NCBI RefSeq assembly: GCF_000019665.1
Contig: NC_010794.1
Location: 1,612,001-1,676,000, forward strand
DNA: 64,000 bases
Origin: Methylacidiphilum infernorum V4
GTDB lineage: Bacteria; Verrucomicrobiota; Verrucomicrobiia; Methylacidiphilales; Methylacidiphilaceae
Direction: 5' to 3'
How positions within the stretch are numbered: the stretch's first letter is position 1; every line of letters begins with the position of its first letter. Shown here piece by piece: positions 35,026 to 44,323 of this stretch. The notes below the pieces were generated by a model. That model made no database searches, was not told the DNA's origin, and worked only from the letters and a program-made list of their open reading frames with translations. A program made the translations under genes and the position numbers.

Positions 35026-36510
35026 TTACAAAAAAGATTCCACCAGTGCAAGAGCTTTCATCCCCGCTTTCGCTTTGTTCGAAGATTCGAGATATTCTCC
35101 TAGAGGGGTACTGTCCGCTACCAACCCTCCTCCTGCTTGAAGATAAGCTATTCCTTGTTTTATGAGAATGGTTCTAATCGCAATGCATGTATCCAAATAA
35201 CCTGAAAAACTCATGCAACCCACAACTCCCGCATAAGGACCCCTGCAGGTCGGTTCAAGCTGGGCGATAATCTGCATAGCCCGCACCTTGGGGGCACCCG
35301 TTACCGTCCCGGCAGGAAAAGTAGCCTCGAGGACGTCGAAAGCGGTTATTCCCTTACGCACGATTCCTTCCACCGAAGAAACCATGTGGATCACATGACT
35401 GTATTTCTCTATGACCATAAGCTCCTTGACACAAACGGTGTTAAAAGAACATACTCGGCCGATATCGTTACGAGCCAGATCGACAAGCATAATATGTTCG
35501 GCCCTTTCTTTAGGATCGTTTATTAATTCCTCGACGATTCTTTCCTCTTCCTCGGCAGATGTTGAACTTCTAGGCCGAGTCCCCGCAATGGGCCTGACAT
35601 AGACTCTTCCCTTATCAAACCTGACGTGCACTTCCGGAGAAGAACCAACCAGAGAAAAATCCCCTAATTTTAAACAGAACATGTAGGGAGAAGGGTTAAT
35701 CAACCGAAGAGCCCTATAGATATCAATAGGGTCTTTTTCACATCGGATATGCCAGCGTTGAGAAGGAACTACCTGGAAAATATCCCCGGCTCGAATATAT
35801 TCCTGCATTTTTTCCGTCATCTCTATATATTGTTCCTTTGTCATATTCACTTGGGGAGTTATAGCCGCGCTTTCTTGCTGGTTGATAAAGAGGGGATGAT
35901 AAAAAGGCTTAGAGAGAGCGGTTTGAAGATCATCTAATTTTTTTACAGCTTTCTCATAGGCTTCAAAAGGCTCATCATTAATAATAGCATTGGCCACGAG
36001 AAACATTTTTCTTTCTTGATGATCGAAAATGACTAACGTATCGGCCAGTAGAAAGCAGAGATCGGGCACGTTAAGATCGTCTTTTTTGGCCCTGGGCACA
36101 GAGGGCTCAAAGAAATGAACCATTTCATAACCCAGGTAGCCGACACAACCTCCTGAAAAATCGGGAAGCTGGGCTAAAGGGAACGCCCTGTAAGCCTCCA
36201 TCTTTTTCCTTAACTCGTCGAGGGGATGGGAATCCGTCCAATACTCCTCTTTTTGCCCGTTACGGTATTCGACGGTGATCTTCCTCCCATAGGCCGTAAT
36301 AAAGAAATAGGGATCGGCACCGAGGTAAGAAAACCTTCCAAACTTTCCTCTGTCCGCTGATTCTAAAAGAAAAGAATACTTGGAAGCACGAGATATTTTA
36401 AGATAGGCCGATACAGGAGTATCGAGGTCAGCCACAATCTCCCTAACCAAGGGCACGACATTAGCCCTGGAGGAAAAATGAAGAAACTCCTTGAACGTAG
36501 GAAAATCCAT
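35026..36510 (-). CDS. trpE: anthranilate synthase component I
   Basis: Makes anthranilate from chorismate and ammonia, opening tryptophan synthesis. The LLES element near residue 48, part of the tryptophan feedback site, is present. The chorismate-binding core has FQVVPSQRW, SPSPYMF-type INPSPYMFCLKLGDF, IAGTRPR, DLARNDIGRVC and FPAGTVTGAPK, ending with RTILIKQG and QAGGGLVADS. The length of 494 is normal. It is the first gene of trpE-trpG. No leader peptide with Trp codons is visible in the 150 bases upstream, so attenuation is not supported. Confidence 0.95.
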   Translation of the reverse strand: MDFPTFKEFLHFSSRANVVPLVREIVADLDTPVSAYLKISRASKYSFLLESADRGKFGRFSYLGADPYFFITAYGRKITVEYRNGQKEEYWTDSHPLDELRKKMEAYRAFPLAQLPDFSGGCVGYLGYEMVHFFEPSVPRAKKDDLNVPDLCFLLADTLVIFDHQERKMFLVANAIINDEPFEAYEKAVKKLDDLQTALSKPFYHPLFINQQESAAITPQVNMTKEQYIEMTEKMQEYIRAGDIFQVVPSQRWHIRCEKDPIDIYRALRLINPSPYMFCLKLGDFSLVGSSPEVHVRFDKGRVYVRPIAGTRPRSSTSAEEEERIVEELINDPKERAEHIMLVDLARNDIGRVCSFNTVCVKELMVIEKYSHVIHMVSSVEGIVRKGITAFDVLEATFPAGTVTGAPKVRAMQIIAQLEPTCRGPYAGVVGCMSFSGYLDTCIAIRTILIKQGIAYLQAGGGLVADSTPLGEYLESSNKAKAGMKALALVESFL

Positions 36511-36660
36511 ATAAAGGATACTTTCCTAGAAAAGGCAAAGAAGACAACTCCAAAAATGGATCTTCGGATACTTCAACAATAATTACTGTTTTCTCTGAAA
36601 GGAATTACGGGACAAGGTCAACTCAACTGTTCCTTCCTAGGAAAAGCTTGCCCGATTCGG

Positions 36661-37245
36661 CTAATTAATCTTGAACCGGATCGGCACGTCCACATCCACT
36701 TCCACGGGAACACCAAAGACGGTAGGAGGCTTAAACCGCCAGGATTTTCTTACCGTACTTTCAGCGGCTTGATCTAATTCCGGGTAACCCGATGACCTCC
36801 CAATGGAAACGGAGGTGGGATATCCACTTGAAGAAACGTGGACACGTAAAATAACCAATCCTTGATGGCCGGCCGCCTTGGCCGCCGCAGGATAGACAGG
36901 GGCGGGATTTCTTAGATATCCGGGCATCGACATCTTTCCTGCAGGAGCTCGAGCGGTCGAAGGCACCCCCTTGGGTTTGATGGCCTTGGGCTTTTGCTGG
37001 GGTTGGATCACGGGCTTGGGAGCTTCCGCCGGCATGGTCATCTCCTCCTGGACAGGAGGGGGGACCGGTTCAGGCTGGGGAGGGGGAGGAACATCTGGAG
37101 TATTGATAAGATCGACATCCACGCTACTTTCCCCCGCCGTTATCCCGTACTCCACTTTCTGAATAAAAAAATACCCAACAATAAAAAGAAGGGTAAAATG
37201 AATGAGAATGGAGAAAAAATATCCAATGTAATCGTTACGTTCCAT
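36661..37245 (-). CDS. tonB: TonB family energy-transducing protein
   Basis: Links the proton-motive force to outer-membrane receptors. It has one N-terminal membrane helix (residues ~8-28), a proline/lysine-rich periplasmic spacer (about 50-100, PPPPQPEPVPPP), and the C-terminal TonB domain with PVYPAAAKAAGHQGLVILRVHVSSSG and SWRFKPPTVFGVPVEV. It has 194 residues. It overlaps exbD by 11 bases. Order exbB-exbD-tonB. No TonB-dependent receptor is in the window, so the cargo is unknown. Confidence 0.92.
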   Translation of the reverse strand: MERNDYIGYFFSILIHFTLLFIVGYFFIQKVEYGITAGESSVDVDLINTPDVPPPPQPEPVPPPVQEEMTMPAEAPKPVIQPQQKPKAIKPKGVPSTARAPAGKMSMPGYLRNPAPVYPAAAKAAGHQGLVILRVHVSSSGYPTSVSIGRSSGYPELDQAAESTVRKSWRFKPPTVFGVPVEVDVDVPIRFKIN

Positions 37246-37681
37246 GGGCTAATCCACTTTTTTGAGCTTGCGGTTGGGGTTTGGTTGTTTGGATGGCAAT
37301 TTTGTTTATGCCTATTTTCCGAGCCTCATCGATAATTTTCACAACGAGTTCAAAACAGGCATTAGGTTCACCCGTAACAAAAATCTTGGGATCCGCATTG
37401 GATGCCTTGATCTGGTTTAATTTCACGGTCAGATCCTGGGAAAGAACCTTTTCCTTGTCAAAAAGGAAATTCCCATCTTCGAGTACTTTCACGGTCACCT
37501 GGTCTTGAGGAGCCTGTGTGACAGTCGTCGTGCTTTTGGGCAACTTTATCTGGATAGATTCATTTTTTAACATCGTTAAAGAAACGATCATAAAGGTCGC
37601 CAAAAGAAAAAACATCACGTCGATAAATGGGATGATTTCCAACCTCGGTCGATGCTTTTCTGCCTGGATACGCATTCTCAT
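37235..37681 (-). CDS. exbD: biopolymer transport protein ExbD
   Basis: A stator-like partner of ExbB. One membrane helix near residues 17-38 contains the essential Asp in IPFIDVMFFLLATFMIV. The periplasmic part carries IQIKLPKST and the late HxxVVKIIDEARKIGI-type region (here ELVVKIIDEARKIGINKI). The length of 148 is typical. It lies between exbB (37 bases away) and tonB (overlapping). Confidence 0.93.
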   Translation of the reverse strand: MRMRIQAEKHRPRLEIIPFIDVMFFLLATFMIVSLTMLKNESIQIKLPKSTTTVTQAPQDQVTVKVLEDGNFLFDKEKVLSQDLTVKLNQIKASNADPKIFVTGEPNACFELVVKIIDEARKIGINKIAIQTTKPQPQAQKSGLAHGT

Positions 37682-37718
37682 CTTTCAAACTCCCCCGATT
37701 GAGACTAGCTTCTTTTTT

Positions 37719-38363
37719 CTACCTGGCCATTTCCACTTCCATTCTTTCGCCGGTTAACTTCGCCCCCTTTTTTTTCAATATCATTTCCAGCCGCGTGCAA
37801 TAACCTTCCAATTCTCTCCTGACTTTTTCCGTCCGGGCATTAAAAAAATTGAGAGGAATGATGGCGAGGATCGCTATGGCCAAACCAAAGCTCACCGCGA
37901 TCAGGGATTCGGCTACCCCCCCGGTGATCGCGGCTTGCTTTCCCGCGATCTCTCCAGTTCCTACGATGCTAAAGGCATGCATCATCCCGGTGACCGTTCC
38001 GAGTAGCCCCAAAAGGGGTCCAAGGGTCACCGCCGTATCTAAAATGACAAGGCCCCGAGAATATCTTTCTATTTGTCCACTTGCCGCCTCGATCATGGCA
38101 TCTACCGGCATGCTGTTCCTATGCCTGAGCCCTTCAACAACCACTTGGGCAACATTATATTTTGATTTTTCTCCTATGGCTATGGCCTCCTCATATCTCC
38201 CTTTTTCCGCCAGTTCAAAAATTTTTTGAATGAGCTTGGGGTTACGCACGCTCTGTTCGGAAACCAAGAAAATCACTTTTTCTAAGAGCGCAGCCACTGT
38301 CACCACTCCAAGGATTAGAATAGGCCACATTACCGGCCCACCCTTGAAAAAAAACTCGATCAT
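37719..38363 (-). CDS. exbB: ExbB/MotA/TolQ family proton channel
   Basis: The proton-channel subunit of the Ton system in the inner membrane. Three helices are seen: residues ~5-30, ~108-130 and ~150-175. LGPLLGLLGTVTGMMHAF is the MotA/TolQ/ExbB signature, and ITGGVAESLIAVSFGLAIAI is the third helix. AGGAGAGG-like AGGAGAGG lies 7 bases before ATG 38363. It has 214 residues. It is the first gene of exbB-exbD-tonB. Confidence 0.94.
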   Translation of the reverse strand: MIEFFFKGGPVMWPILILGVVTVAALLEKVIFLVSEQSVRNPKLIQKIFELAEKGRYEEAIAIGEKSKYNVAQVVVEGLRHRNSMPVDAMIEAASGQIERYSRGLVILDTAVTLGPLLGLLGTVTGMMHAFSIVGTGEIAGKQAAITGGVAESLIAVSFGLAIAILAIIPLNFFNARTEKVRRELEGYCTRLEMILKKKGAKLTGERMEVEMAR

Positions 38364-38743
38364 AAAAAAACCTCTCCTATTTCCTATTTAAAAAATCGAA
38401 TATCCCTTCCAACCAAAGAAAAGCAGATATCGTTTTGATAATTGCTTAGCAGTTTAAGGAAAAATAGCACAAAATCATTAACCTTTTTGTTAATTTATTA
38501 TGACGATATTATGGAGATATTGTGACAAAAATGAATTTTGTATGTCATTTTATTCCAATAAATTATAGAAAATAAATAAGTTTTTAAAAAAAATTCATCA
38601 AAATTGATAATTTACTGCATTTACTTTAACTTTCTTGTACCCCTTAGCGTGCTTATCGATCATGGAATTGTTCTCTAATCTTTTTCATTTGGCAAAGCAA
38701 AGCTTATAAATAGGATTATTATTAAAAAACGGACTAAAACAAA
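38364..38743. promoter_or_regulatory. AT-rich regulatory region upstream of exbBD-tonB
   Basis: A 380-base, very A/T-rich divergent region. It contains ACAAAA (38525-38530) and TTTTGT (38536-38541), an inverted repeat with a 5-base spacer, and two GATAAT hexamers (38437-38442, 38606-38611), the unit from which Fur boxes are built, though not in a full array. On the minus strand TATAAT lies at 38567-38562. Iron control of the Ton operon is plausible but not shown. Confidence 0.35.
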
Positions 38744-39538
38744 TTGCTTCCCCCATTTCTTTTTTGCACCGACTTCGATGGCACCCTTCTTCCTGTTGAC
38801 AAGGAAAGAAAGATTGCCGAAGAGTTTTACGAGCTTCTGCTCAAGAAAAAAATTCACCATCATTTCCTATGGATAATCAATACGGGGAGAAGCTGGGAAA
38901 GTCTTCTCGAAGAGTTGAATAGGCTTCAAATTCCTTTTTTTCCCGATTGGGTCGTGCTTTATGAAAAAGAAATTTACAAGGTCAAGGGTTCCCATATTTA
39001 CCCCCTGGAAGAATGGAATGATTATTGTAAAAGACTCCAAGCCGCTTTATTTGACTCCCTGAATTTTTTCTTTGAAGAACTCGTTCAATATTTAATCAAA
39101 AATACGGGAGCCAAGCTCAATAGTTCATCCTGCTCGCCCATCGAGATCGAAGCTTCAAGCCAAGCGGAAGCTGATCAGATATCAGCCTACATCGATCTCA
39201 AGCTTCAACATTACCCTTCCTTGACTTACCACCGTAATTTCGTCTACTTCCGTTTTGCCCACAAAAATTTTCACAAGGGTTCCGCCCTCAAACAGATCCA
39301 AGCCATCCTGGAAATCCCCCCTCAAAATTCCATGGCTTGTGGCGATCATTTCAACGATCTGCCCATGCTCGACTTGGAGATCGCCTCCCATCTCGCCTGC
39401 CCTGCAAATGCCGTGGAAGTTGTAAAGGAAAAAGTTGCCGCACAAGGAGGCTACATAGCGCACAAAGAAGCTTCCCTAGGAATTATCGAAGCTCTTTTAA
39501 AACTCGAGGAAGAAATTTTTTCTTTCCCTAAAATCTAA
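38744..39538 (+). CDS. HAD-IIB family phosphatase
   Basis: A haloacid dehalogenase-fold phosphatase of the Cof/sucrose-phosphatase type. DFDGTLL near residue 10 gives the catalytic Asp pair, NTGRSW near 46 the motif II Thr, Lys in HKGSALKQ motif III, and GDHFNDLPML motif IV. The C2 cap is between ~85 and 185. The start must be TTG 38744, because an in-frame stop lies 9 bases upstream and no ATG or GTG precedes the first motif. The substrate is likely a sugar phosphate, which is a family-level inference. Its end overlaps the convergent glycosyltransferase by 4 bases. Confidence 0.83.
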   Translation: MLPPFLFCTDFDGTLLPVDKERKIAEEFYELLLKKKIHHHFLWIINTGRSWESLLEELNRLQIPFFPDWVVLYEKEIYKVKGSHIYPLEEWNDYCKRLQAALFDSLNFFFEELVQYLIKNTGAKLNSSSCSPIEIEASSQAEADQISAYIDLKLQHYPSLTYHRNFVYFRFAHKNFHKGSALKQIQAILEIPPQNSMACGDHFNDLPMLDLEIASHLACPANAVEVVKEKVAAQGGYIAHKEASLGIIEALLKLEEEIFSFPKI

Positions 39539-40716
39539 ATAAGATCCAGGAAGTAAGGCTGTCGCTTCAGTTTCTCAAGAAGTTTCTTTTTTTCCAAAAC
39601 AGCCCCATAGACCTTTAATGTTTCTTTTAATGCTTTTTGCCATCCATTTTTTTTGGCGGTTTGGAGGGCATTATCACTCAATTGCTTTCTCAATTCAGGC
39701 TGGGCCAGCTTACCGAAAGCAGCAGCTAAAACCTTAGGGTCTTCTGGATTTTCAATCTTAAGGGCATTTACTCCTTCTTCAGCTACATCCCAGGCTCCAA
39801 CATCCGGGGACAAAATCACGGGTAATGCCGATGCCATCGCTTCCAAAACAACCATGCCAAAACTTTCGAACCGGGAAAGCAGGACAAAGAAATCCGCAGC
39901 CTGGTAATAGTGTTCAATCCCCTCGGTAATGAGTCCGGTAAACCCAACCTGGCTTTCAATGCCTTTTAACTTCAAAAAACGGCTTACTTCATCGCGATTT
40001 CCTCTGCCTACGACAAGAAGGTTCACCCTCAAGCCCCTGTTTTTGGCCTCGGCGAGACCATAACACACCTGGAGCAATCCCTTCAGTTTCCAGTTGTTGC
40101 CCACGAAAATGCCAACCAGATCCTCCCGGTCCCATCCAAACCTGTCTAAGATCCTTTTTCTTCGCAGCTCTTTATCCTTAAGATCCCCATTGAACCGTTC
40201 AAATGCTACACCGGGATTGATCACTTTAACCTTGGACAGAAGATCGGGATAATACTGCGCAAAGGCTTTCAATGCACGTCCCGAGTTAGGCAAAATCCAA
40301 GAAAGGCTTTGAGAATAAAGAGTTTTTTTTTCTAGAAAATTGATCAAGCAATTATAGAGGGATAGAGATCGCTTTTTTTGGATTTCTCTTACCCAAAACA
40401 GGTGCGGAACTCCAAAGGTAACAACGTCACTGTTCTGGATGAGTTCATGGCTGTGCACAAGGTCAAAGTTCCCTCTCCGTATCATTTTGTAGGCGTTCCA
40501 GCAAAAGGAAAGTCGAGTTGAATACCGATTGATTTTAAAAAGAGGGATTTTATGGCAAACAATTTGAGGACCGACTCTTTTCCACCTGGAAGCTAGAAGA
40601 TGCACTTCCAACCCCGGAATACAACTCATCCTTTCGGTGATTTCCCAAACAAACTTCTCAGCTCCTCCTTCAAATCCATATTCCATGGAGACAACGGCAA
40701 GGCGCAAGGGTCTCAT
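39535..40716 (-). CDS. glycosyltransferase family 4 (WaaG-like)
   Basis: A GT-B glycosyltransferase of 393 residues. The N-domain has MEYGFEGGAEKFVWEI and DLVHSHELIQNSD. The C-domain has VGNNWKLKGL, VVGRGNRD, VGFTGLIT and SRFESFGMVVLEAMASALPVI, which includes the nucleotide-sugar Glu motif. It resembles LPS core glucosyl/heptosyl transferases such as WaaG/RfaG. It is on the same strand as two methyltransferases directly upstream (15 bases), so a role in building and methylating an envelope glycan is likely. Confidence 0.85.
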   Translation of the reverse strand: MRPLRLAVVSMEYGFEGGAEKFVWEITERMSCIPGLEVHLLASRWKRVGPQIVCHKIPLFKINRYSTRLSFCWNAYKMIRRGNFDLVHSHELIQNSDVVTFGVPHLFWVREIQKKRSLSLYNCLINFLEKKTLYSQSLSWILPNSGRALKAFAQYYPDLLSKVKVINPGVAFERFNGDLKDKELRRKRILDRFGWDREDLVGIFVGNNWKLKGLLQVCYGLAEAKNRGLRVNLLVVGRGNRDEVSRFLKLKGIESQVGFTGLITEGIEHYYQAADFFVLLSRFESFGMVVLEAMASALPVILSPDVGAWDVAEEGVNALKIENPEDPKVLAAAFGKLAQPELRKQLSDNALQTAKKNGWQKALKETLKVYGAVLEKKKLLEKLKRQPYFLDLI

Positions 40717-40731
40717 CTTGATTTTCCAGGT

Positions 40732-41469
40732 TCAAGGTTTTAGCCCCGTGGCAATGACCGTCCGCCCTAGCATAAGATCAAGGGAGTTAACGAGCTTGAC
40801 GTAAGGGAGGTTCTCTTTTTGAATAGTCCGGTATTTCCATTGCTCCTTGAAAAAAGAGGCGGCCCCCAAGAATTTGATGGGGATATAAAAAAGGGAAAGG
40901 GCAAAAATCGAAGACCGCTGGTATTTATCCGTGGATACCTCTATATGAGAAAAACCCGCTTCGTGGAGGCCATGGACAATGTAAAAAAAATGGACAGGAC
41001 TGATATGTCCATCCGTGTCCTCTCTCTGGATACGATCAAAAGGAAGAGGACCAAAAAGATTCCAAAACCCGAAAGAAAAAAAGCGGATTCGAGATTTAAT
41101 GTTCAACAGGTTAGGAGTTGACAATATAACCAATCCCTGGGATTTTAACACCCTGTAAATCTCCCTCAAAAGCCTACGGAAATTTTCAAGGTGTTCGATG
41201 ACTTCCGTACAAGTGACAATATCGAAAGTATGATCAGCATAAGGTAAGGGATCCGTATTAAGATCGACAATATCGACTTTCTGGCCCTCCACTTCCATGA
41301 GCTTGTCCGTGTAATCACAGGCAGAAGTATGGAAATCCCATTTTTCTTTTACCTGCCGAATAAGTTCGCCCTTGCCGCTTCCAATATCCAAGAGCCTGGC
41401 TTGAGAAGAAAAACGGCCCTTTTTTTTAATTTTTTCAAGAACCGAATCGTAAATCGCATAGGTGCTCAT
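40732..41469 (-). CDS. class I SAM-dependent methyltransferase
   Basis: 245 residues. LLDIGSGKGELI near residue 26 is the SAM-binding motif I, DIVDLNTDPLPY carries the acidic residue after strand 2-3, FDIVTCTEVIEHLEN is motif IV, and LKSQGLVILSTPN follows. The C-terminal third is longer than in minimal enzymes and has hydrophobic segments near 190-210, perhaps for membrane contact. It overlaps the next methyltransferase gene by 4 bases (ATGA type) and precedes a glycosyltransferase. Sugar or lipid methylation is a guess from context. Confidence 0.85.
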   Translation of the reverse strand: MSTYAIYDSVLEKIKKKGRFSSQARLLDIGSGKGELIRQVKEKWDFHTSACDYTDKLMEVEGQKVDIVDLNTDPLPYADHTFDIVTCTEVIEHLENFRRLLREIYRVLKSQGLVILSTPNLLNIKSRIRFFSFGFWNLFGPLPFDRIQREDTDGHISPVHFFYIVHGLHEAGFSHIEVSTDKYQRSSIFALSLFYIPIKFLGAASFFKEQWKYRTIQKENLPYVKLVNSLDLMLGRTVIATGLKP

Positions 41470-42236
41470 GTTTTCTTACCCAGGGATTTTCTCGAAACGC
41501 TAATCAAACTGCTTCCTCCAAAAATAACAGCAAAAGATTCATTGTCATCCATGCAGTATTTTTTTCTTCTCTCAGGAGGTTGAAGCCGACCATAAAACCA
41601 AACAAGAAGGCCGATAGGCCAAAGAAAAATAAGCTGCTTCCATTTGATCTTGTCTTTTTCCAAGAAAAGCGGCTTGAGCTCATTCCATTCGAGAATCTGC
41701 TTCATTTCAACCCATGTCATAAGGTTCTGATGATCGAAGCCGCTGCCGTTCTGTTTAAATTCCTCCGGAGAGATGAACCTATAAAAACAGCCACGGAAAA
41801 GATAGTTGAGCCGTTCTTCAAGGTTACAAATATTAGGCGTGGAAAGAATGAAATAGCCCCCCGGGCGAAGGACTCGAGAAACTTCCCGGACAAATTGAAA
41901 CGGGTTTTCTAGATGTTCAATGCCTTCAAGAGAAACAACGAGGTCGAAAAAATCACTTTCAAAAGGAATGGCCTTGTTTAAATCGGCCCTCTTCCGAATA
42001 ATGGAGGGTTCAATCGCTGCAGACTGATGCAGGTCGATATCCGCTCCATAGACCTTGTAGCCTTGATGATGCAAGTAGACGCTCAATGCCCCCGGACCCA
42101 TGGGAACATCAAGGACCTTTGACCCAGGGGTTAAGTTCAATTTTTCTATGATTAAGGTCACGGCTTGGTGAATTTCTTCCCTTGCCCTCGGCTTAGGAAT
42201 CATGGGTTCAACGATCAACCTTTTTTCCTTGTTCAT
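41466..42236 (-). CDS. class I SAM-dependent methyltransferase
   Basis: 256 residues. KVLDVPMGPGALSVYL near residue 40 is a slightly unusual motif I (Pro-Met for the common Gly-x-Gly pair). DLVVSLEGIEHLENP and LRPGGYFILSTPN are motifs IV and V. It shares these phrases with its 4-base-overlapping neighbour, suggesting an old duplication. A hydrophobic segment near 200-216 (FLWPIGLLVWFY) may anchor it. First gene of the MTase-MTase-GT4 set. Confidence 0.85.
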   Translation of the reverse strand: MNKEKRLIVEPMIPKPRAREEIHQAVTLIIEKLNLTPGSKVLDVPMGPGALSVYLHHQGYKVYGADIDLHQSAAIEPSIIRKRADLNKAIPFESDFFDLVVSLEGIEHLENPFQFVREVSRVLRPGGYFILSTPNICNLEERLNYLFRGCFYRFISPEEFKQNGSGFDHQNLMTWVEMKQILEWNELKPLFLEKDKIKWKQLIFLWPIGLLVWFYGRLQPPERRKKYCMDDNESFAVIFGGSSLISVSRKSLGKKT

Positions 42237-42261
42237 CTTTCCTTTTCTCTTCCTTCAACTC

Positions 42262-43584
42262 TTACTCCTTGAGCTCCGGGTTAACAAGATCAAGTCTATA
42301 TTTGGGTAAGCTTTGCGGATAATTTTGCCGCAGATAATCGATGATTTTTTCTCGAACAAAACAGCGAAGATCCCAAAGCTTGGAGGAATTTTCAGCACTC
42401 ACCACGATACGCAGTTCCATTGCTTTATCGGTTGCATGGGTGACCTGGATGGAGGCTACTTTCTTGTCCCAAAGGGGACAATGGGAAAGAATGGCTTGGA
42501 GATGTTCGCGCAGAGGATCAACGGCTATGGAATAATCAACATAAATATGGACGGTTCCCAACAGTTCCGAAGAATTCCTCGTCCAATTTTCAAAAAGATT
42601 AGAGGTAAAATAACTGATGGGTAAGACCAACCTCCGATGATCCCATACATGCACGACGACATAGGTCAAGGTAATCTCTTCAATAGTTCCCCAATAACCC
42701 TGGACGACCACGACGTCTCCCAGTCTAATAGGTTGGGTAATAGCCAGTTGGATTCCTGCAAATATATTTGAGAAAATGTGCTGGGCGGCAAAGCCGACGA
42801 TGATGCCTAAAACACCCGCGGAAGCAAGCATGCTTGTCCCGATGTGTTTCACTTCAGGGAATAACATCAACACGGAAGAAACGGCAAAAAGGATGATAAA
42901 AAAATAGAGAATCCTTTCGATGACCCTAACCTGGGTATAAACCTTCCTCTTTGTAAAATCGTTTTCCGCTTTTCGCCATTTATAGATAATAAATTCCCCG
43001 GAAACTGAAACCAGTTCGAAAAAAGAATAAGCCAATAACACAATCAGCAATATTTCAAGAATTTTATTGAGCACCAATCGTACCTGGGAGGGGAAAGGAT
43101 AGATTTCTATGGCTCCAGCCATGCCGACGGCTGGAATGACGACATAAATGGCCCGGGCAATCCTGCTAATAACGATGTTCCCAAACTGCTCGCCGTTTCC
43201 AAACTTGCGTTTAACAAACTCCAAGTTGGTTTTAGCCAAGCGAAATAAAAAAAAGACAAAAGCTACATACCAGCCAAGAAATAATCCCCAAAACAGTCCT
43301 ATAAAGGGAAGATCCAAAGAAAACTTCTTATTGAGATAGAAAGTAAGAAAGAGGGTTACCCCAATAGAAAGAGAAAAGAGAAAAGCCGTCCAGAAAGATA
43401 CCCATAAACTTGAGCAAATCCCTTTTTTTATAAAGTCAGCCGGTTTATCTGCCGGTTCTGCCCTCAACCTTTTTGCAACCCAACCCCGCACCGGCTTCCC
43501 CAAGATAGAGAGGAGGAAAAATACTAAAAGCACAACCCCCAATTGGGTTAATGCGTAGAAAAGGGAAGAATCAAAGCCAAGCAT
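42262..43584 (-). CDS. mechanosensitive ion channel, MscS family
   Basis: An inner-membrane channel that opens on membrane tension and protects against osmotic shock. It has 440 residues with about five hydrophobic segments (~8-25, 60-85, 92-115, 145-195, 225-245) before the conserved pore helix AGVLGIIVGFAAQHIFSNIFAG near 255-275. The beta domain is LGDVVVVQGYWGTIEEITLTYVVV with LPISYFTSN, and the C-terminal alpha/beta domain follows. It is larger than MscS itself, with extra N-terminal helices. It lies 25 bases upstream of the methyltransferase gene. Confidence 0.9.
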   Translation of the reverse strand: MLGFDSSLFYALTQLGVVLLVFFLLSILGKPVRGWVAKRLRAEPADKPADFIKKGICSSLWVSFWTAFLFSLSIGVTLFLTFYLNKKFSLDLPFIGLFWGLFLGWYVAFVFFLFRLAKTNLEFVKRKFGNGEQFGNIVISRIARAIYVVIPAVGMAGAIEIYPFPSQVRLVLNKILEILLIVLLAYSFFELVSVSGEFIIYKWRKAENDFTKRKVYTQVRVIERILYFFIILFAVSSVLMLFPEVKHIGTSMLASAGVLGIIVGFAAQHIFSNIFAGIQLAITQPIRLGDVVVVQGYWGTIEEITLTYVVVHVWDHRRLVLPISYFTSNLFENWTRNSSELLGTVHIYVDYSIAVDPLREHLQAILSHCPLWDKKVASIQVTHATDKAMELRIVVSAENSSKLWDLRCFVREKIIDYLRQNYPQSLPKYRLDLVNPELKE

Positions 43585-43702
43585 CAGCTCCTCCTCTTTT
43601 AAATAGTAGTTATCAAGAAAAAAGATGACCCCTTAAATCTCTTGAAATAGTGCCTTCCTAGTTGATTTATACCCCTTACAAGAGAGGTTGACAACAAAGG
43701 AC

Positions 43703-44248
43703 TTACCACCAGTAGGCTCCCGGTCCCCATCCCCAAGCGTGAAGGTTCCCCTCGGGCTGGTCAAACCAATTCGTCGAATTTTTCCCATAAACAATCGATT
43801 CTTTCCAAGGAATAATGGTTTTTACCTGGACAAGAGGGAAAAACGATTCAGCAATTAAACCTTGAGCTTTCCCTATGACATTTCCCCTAACCGTGACGGG
43901 GGTCCCCTCTCCAAATAATGTTGGATCCATATCATGGGAGATTTCGGCTATGAAGCGGCCTTCCGAAGGATAATCGATCAGGGGTCTACCGCTATCATCG
44001 ACAGGAAGTTCGATGATTTCCATGTAGGTTTTGCCTCTTTTCTTATTCACAGCGGCAACGGTTCCACCGAGAAAAACCTTCTGCCCCCTGTATTCTTGGG
44101 GCTTTGCCATCAGTTTTAAAAAAGAGGGCTGCTTTTTTATACTTTCCATTTTGACATCGGTAAAGGGAGCGCAACTCGAGAATTCCAAGAGAATAAAAAG
44201 GATTGAAAATAAAATAAAAAGAGAAAACTCTTTATCCGTATTATACAT
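43703..44248 (-). CDS. Slp family outer-membrane lipoprotein
   Basis: 181 residues with a signal peptide and a lipobox-like end (FSSCA, Cys near residue 27). After the Cys come PQEYRGQKVFLGGTVAAVNKKRG, ELPVDDSGRPLIDY and SEGRFIAEI, then DPTLFGEGTPVTVRGNVIG, the Slp (starvation/acid-induced lipoprotein) pattern. The C-terminal tail is Trp/Gly-rich (HAWGWGPGAYWW). In E. coli, slp sits in the acid-fitness region. Here the gene is divergent from an RND pump, with a perfect palindrome between. Confidence 0.87.
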   Translation of the reverse strand: MYNTDKEFSLFILFSILFILLEFSSCAPFTDVKMESIKKQPSFLKLMAKPQEYRGQKVFLGGTVAAVNKKRGKTYMEIIELPVDDSGRPLIDYPSEGRFIAEISHDMDPTLFGEGTPVTVRGNVIGKAQGLIAESFFPLVQVKTIIPWKESIVYGKNSTNWFDQPEGNLHAWGWGPGAYWW

Positions 44249-44268
44249 TCGCTAAATTTTACATAATT

Positions 44269-44284
44269 TTAATTTATAAATTAA
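44269..44284. promoter_or_regulatory. 16-bp perfect palindrome between slp and RND genes
   Basis: TTAATTTATAAATTAA is its own reverse complement. It lies 20 bases from the slp start and 39 bases from the pump start, in a 75-base divergent region. That position suits an operator for both genes. It consists only of A and T, so chance cannot be excluded. Confidence 0.4.
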
Positions 44285-44323
44285 TTTTTTTATTTAAAAA
44301 ATTTCGTTTTCCTAGCTCAAGCT

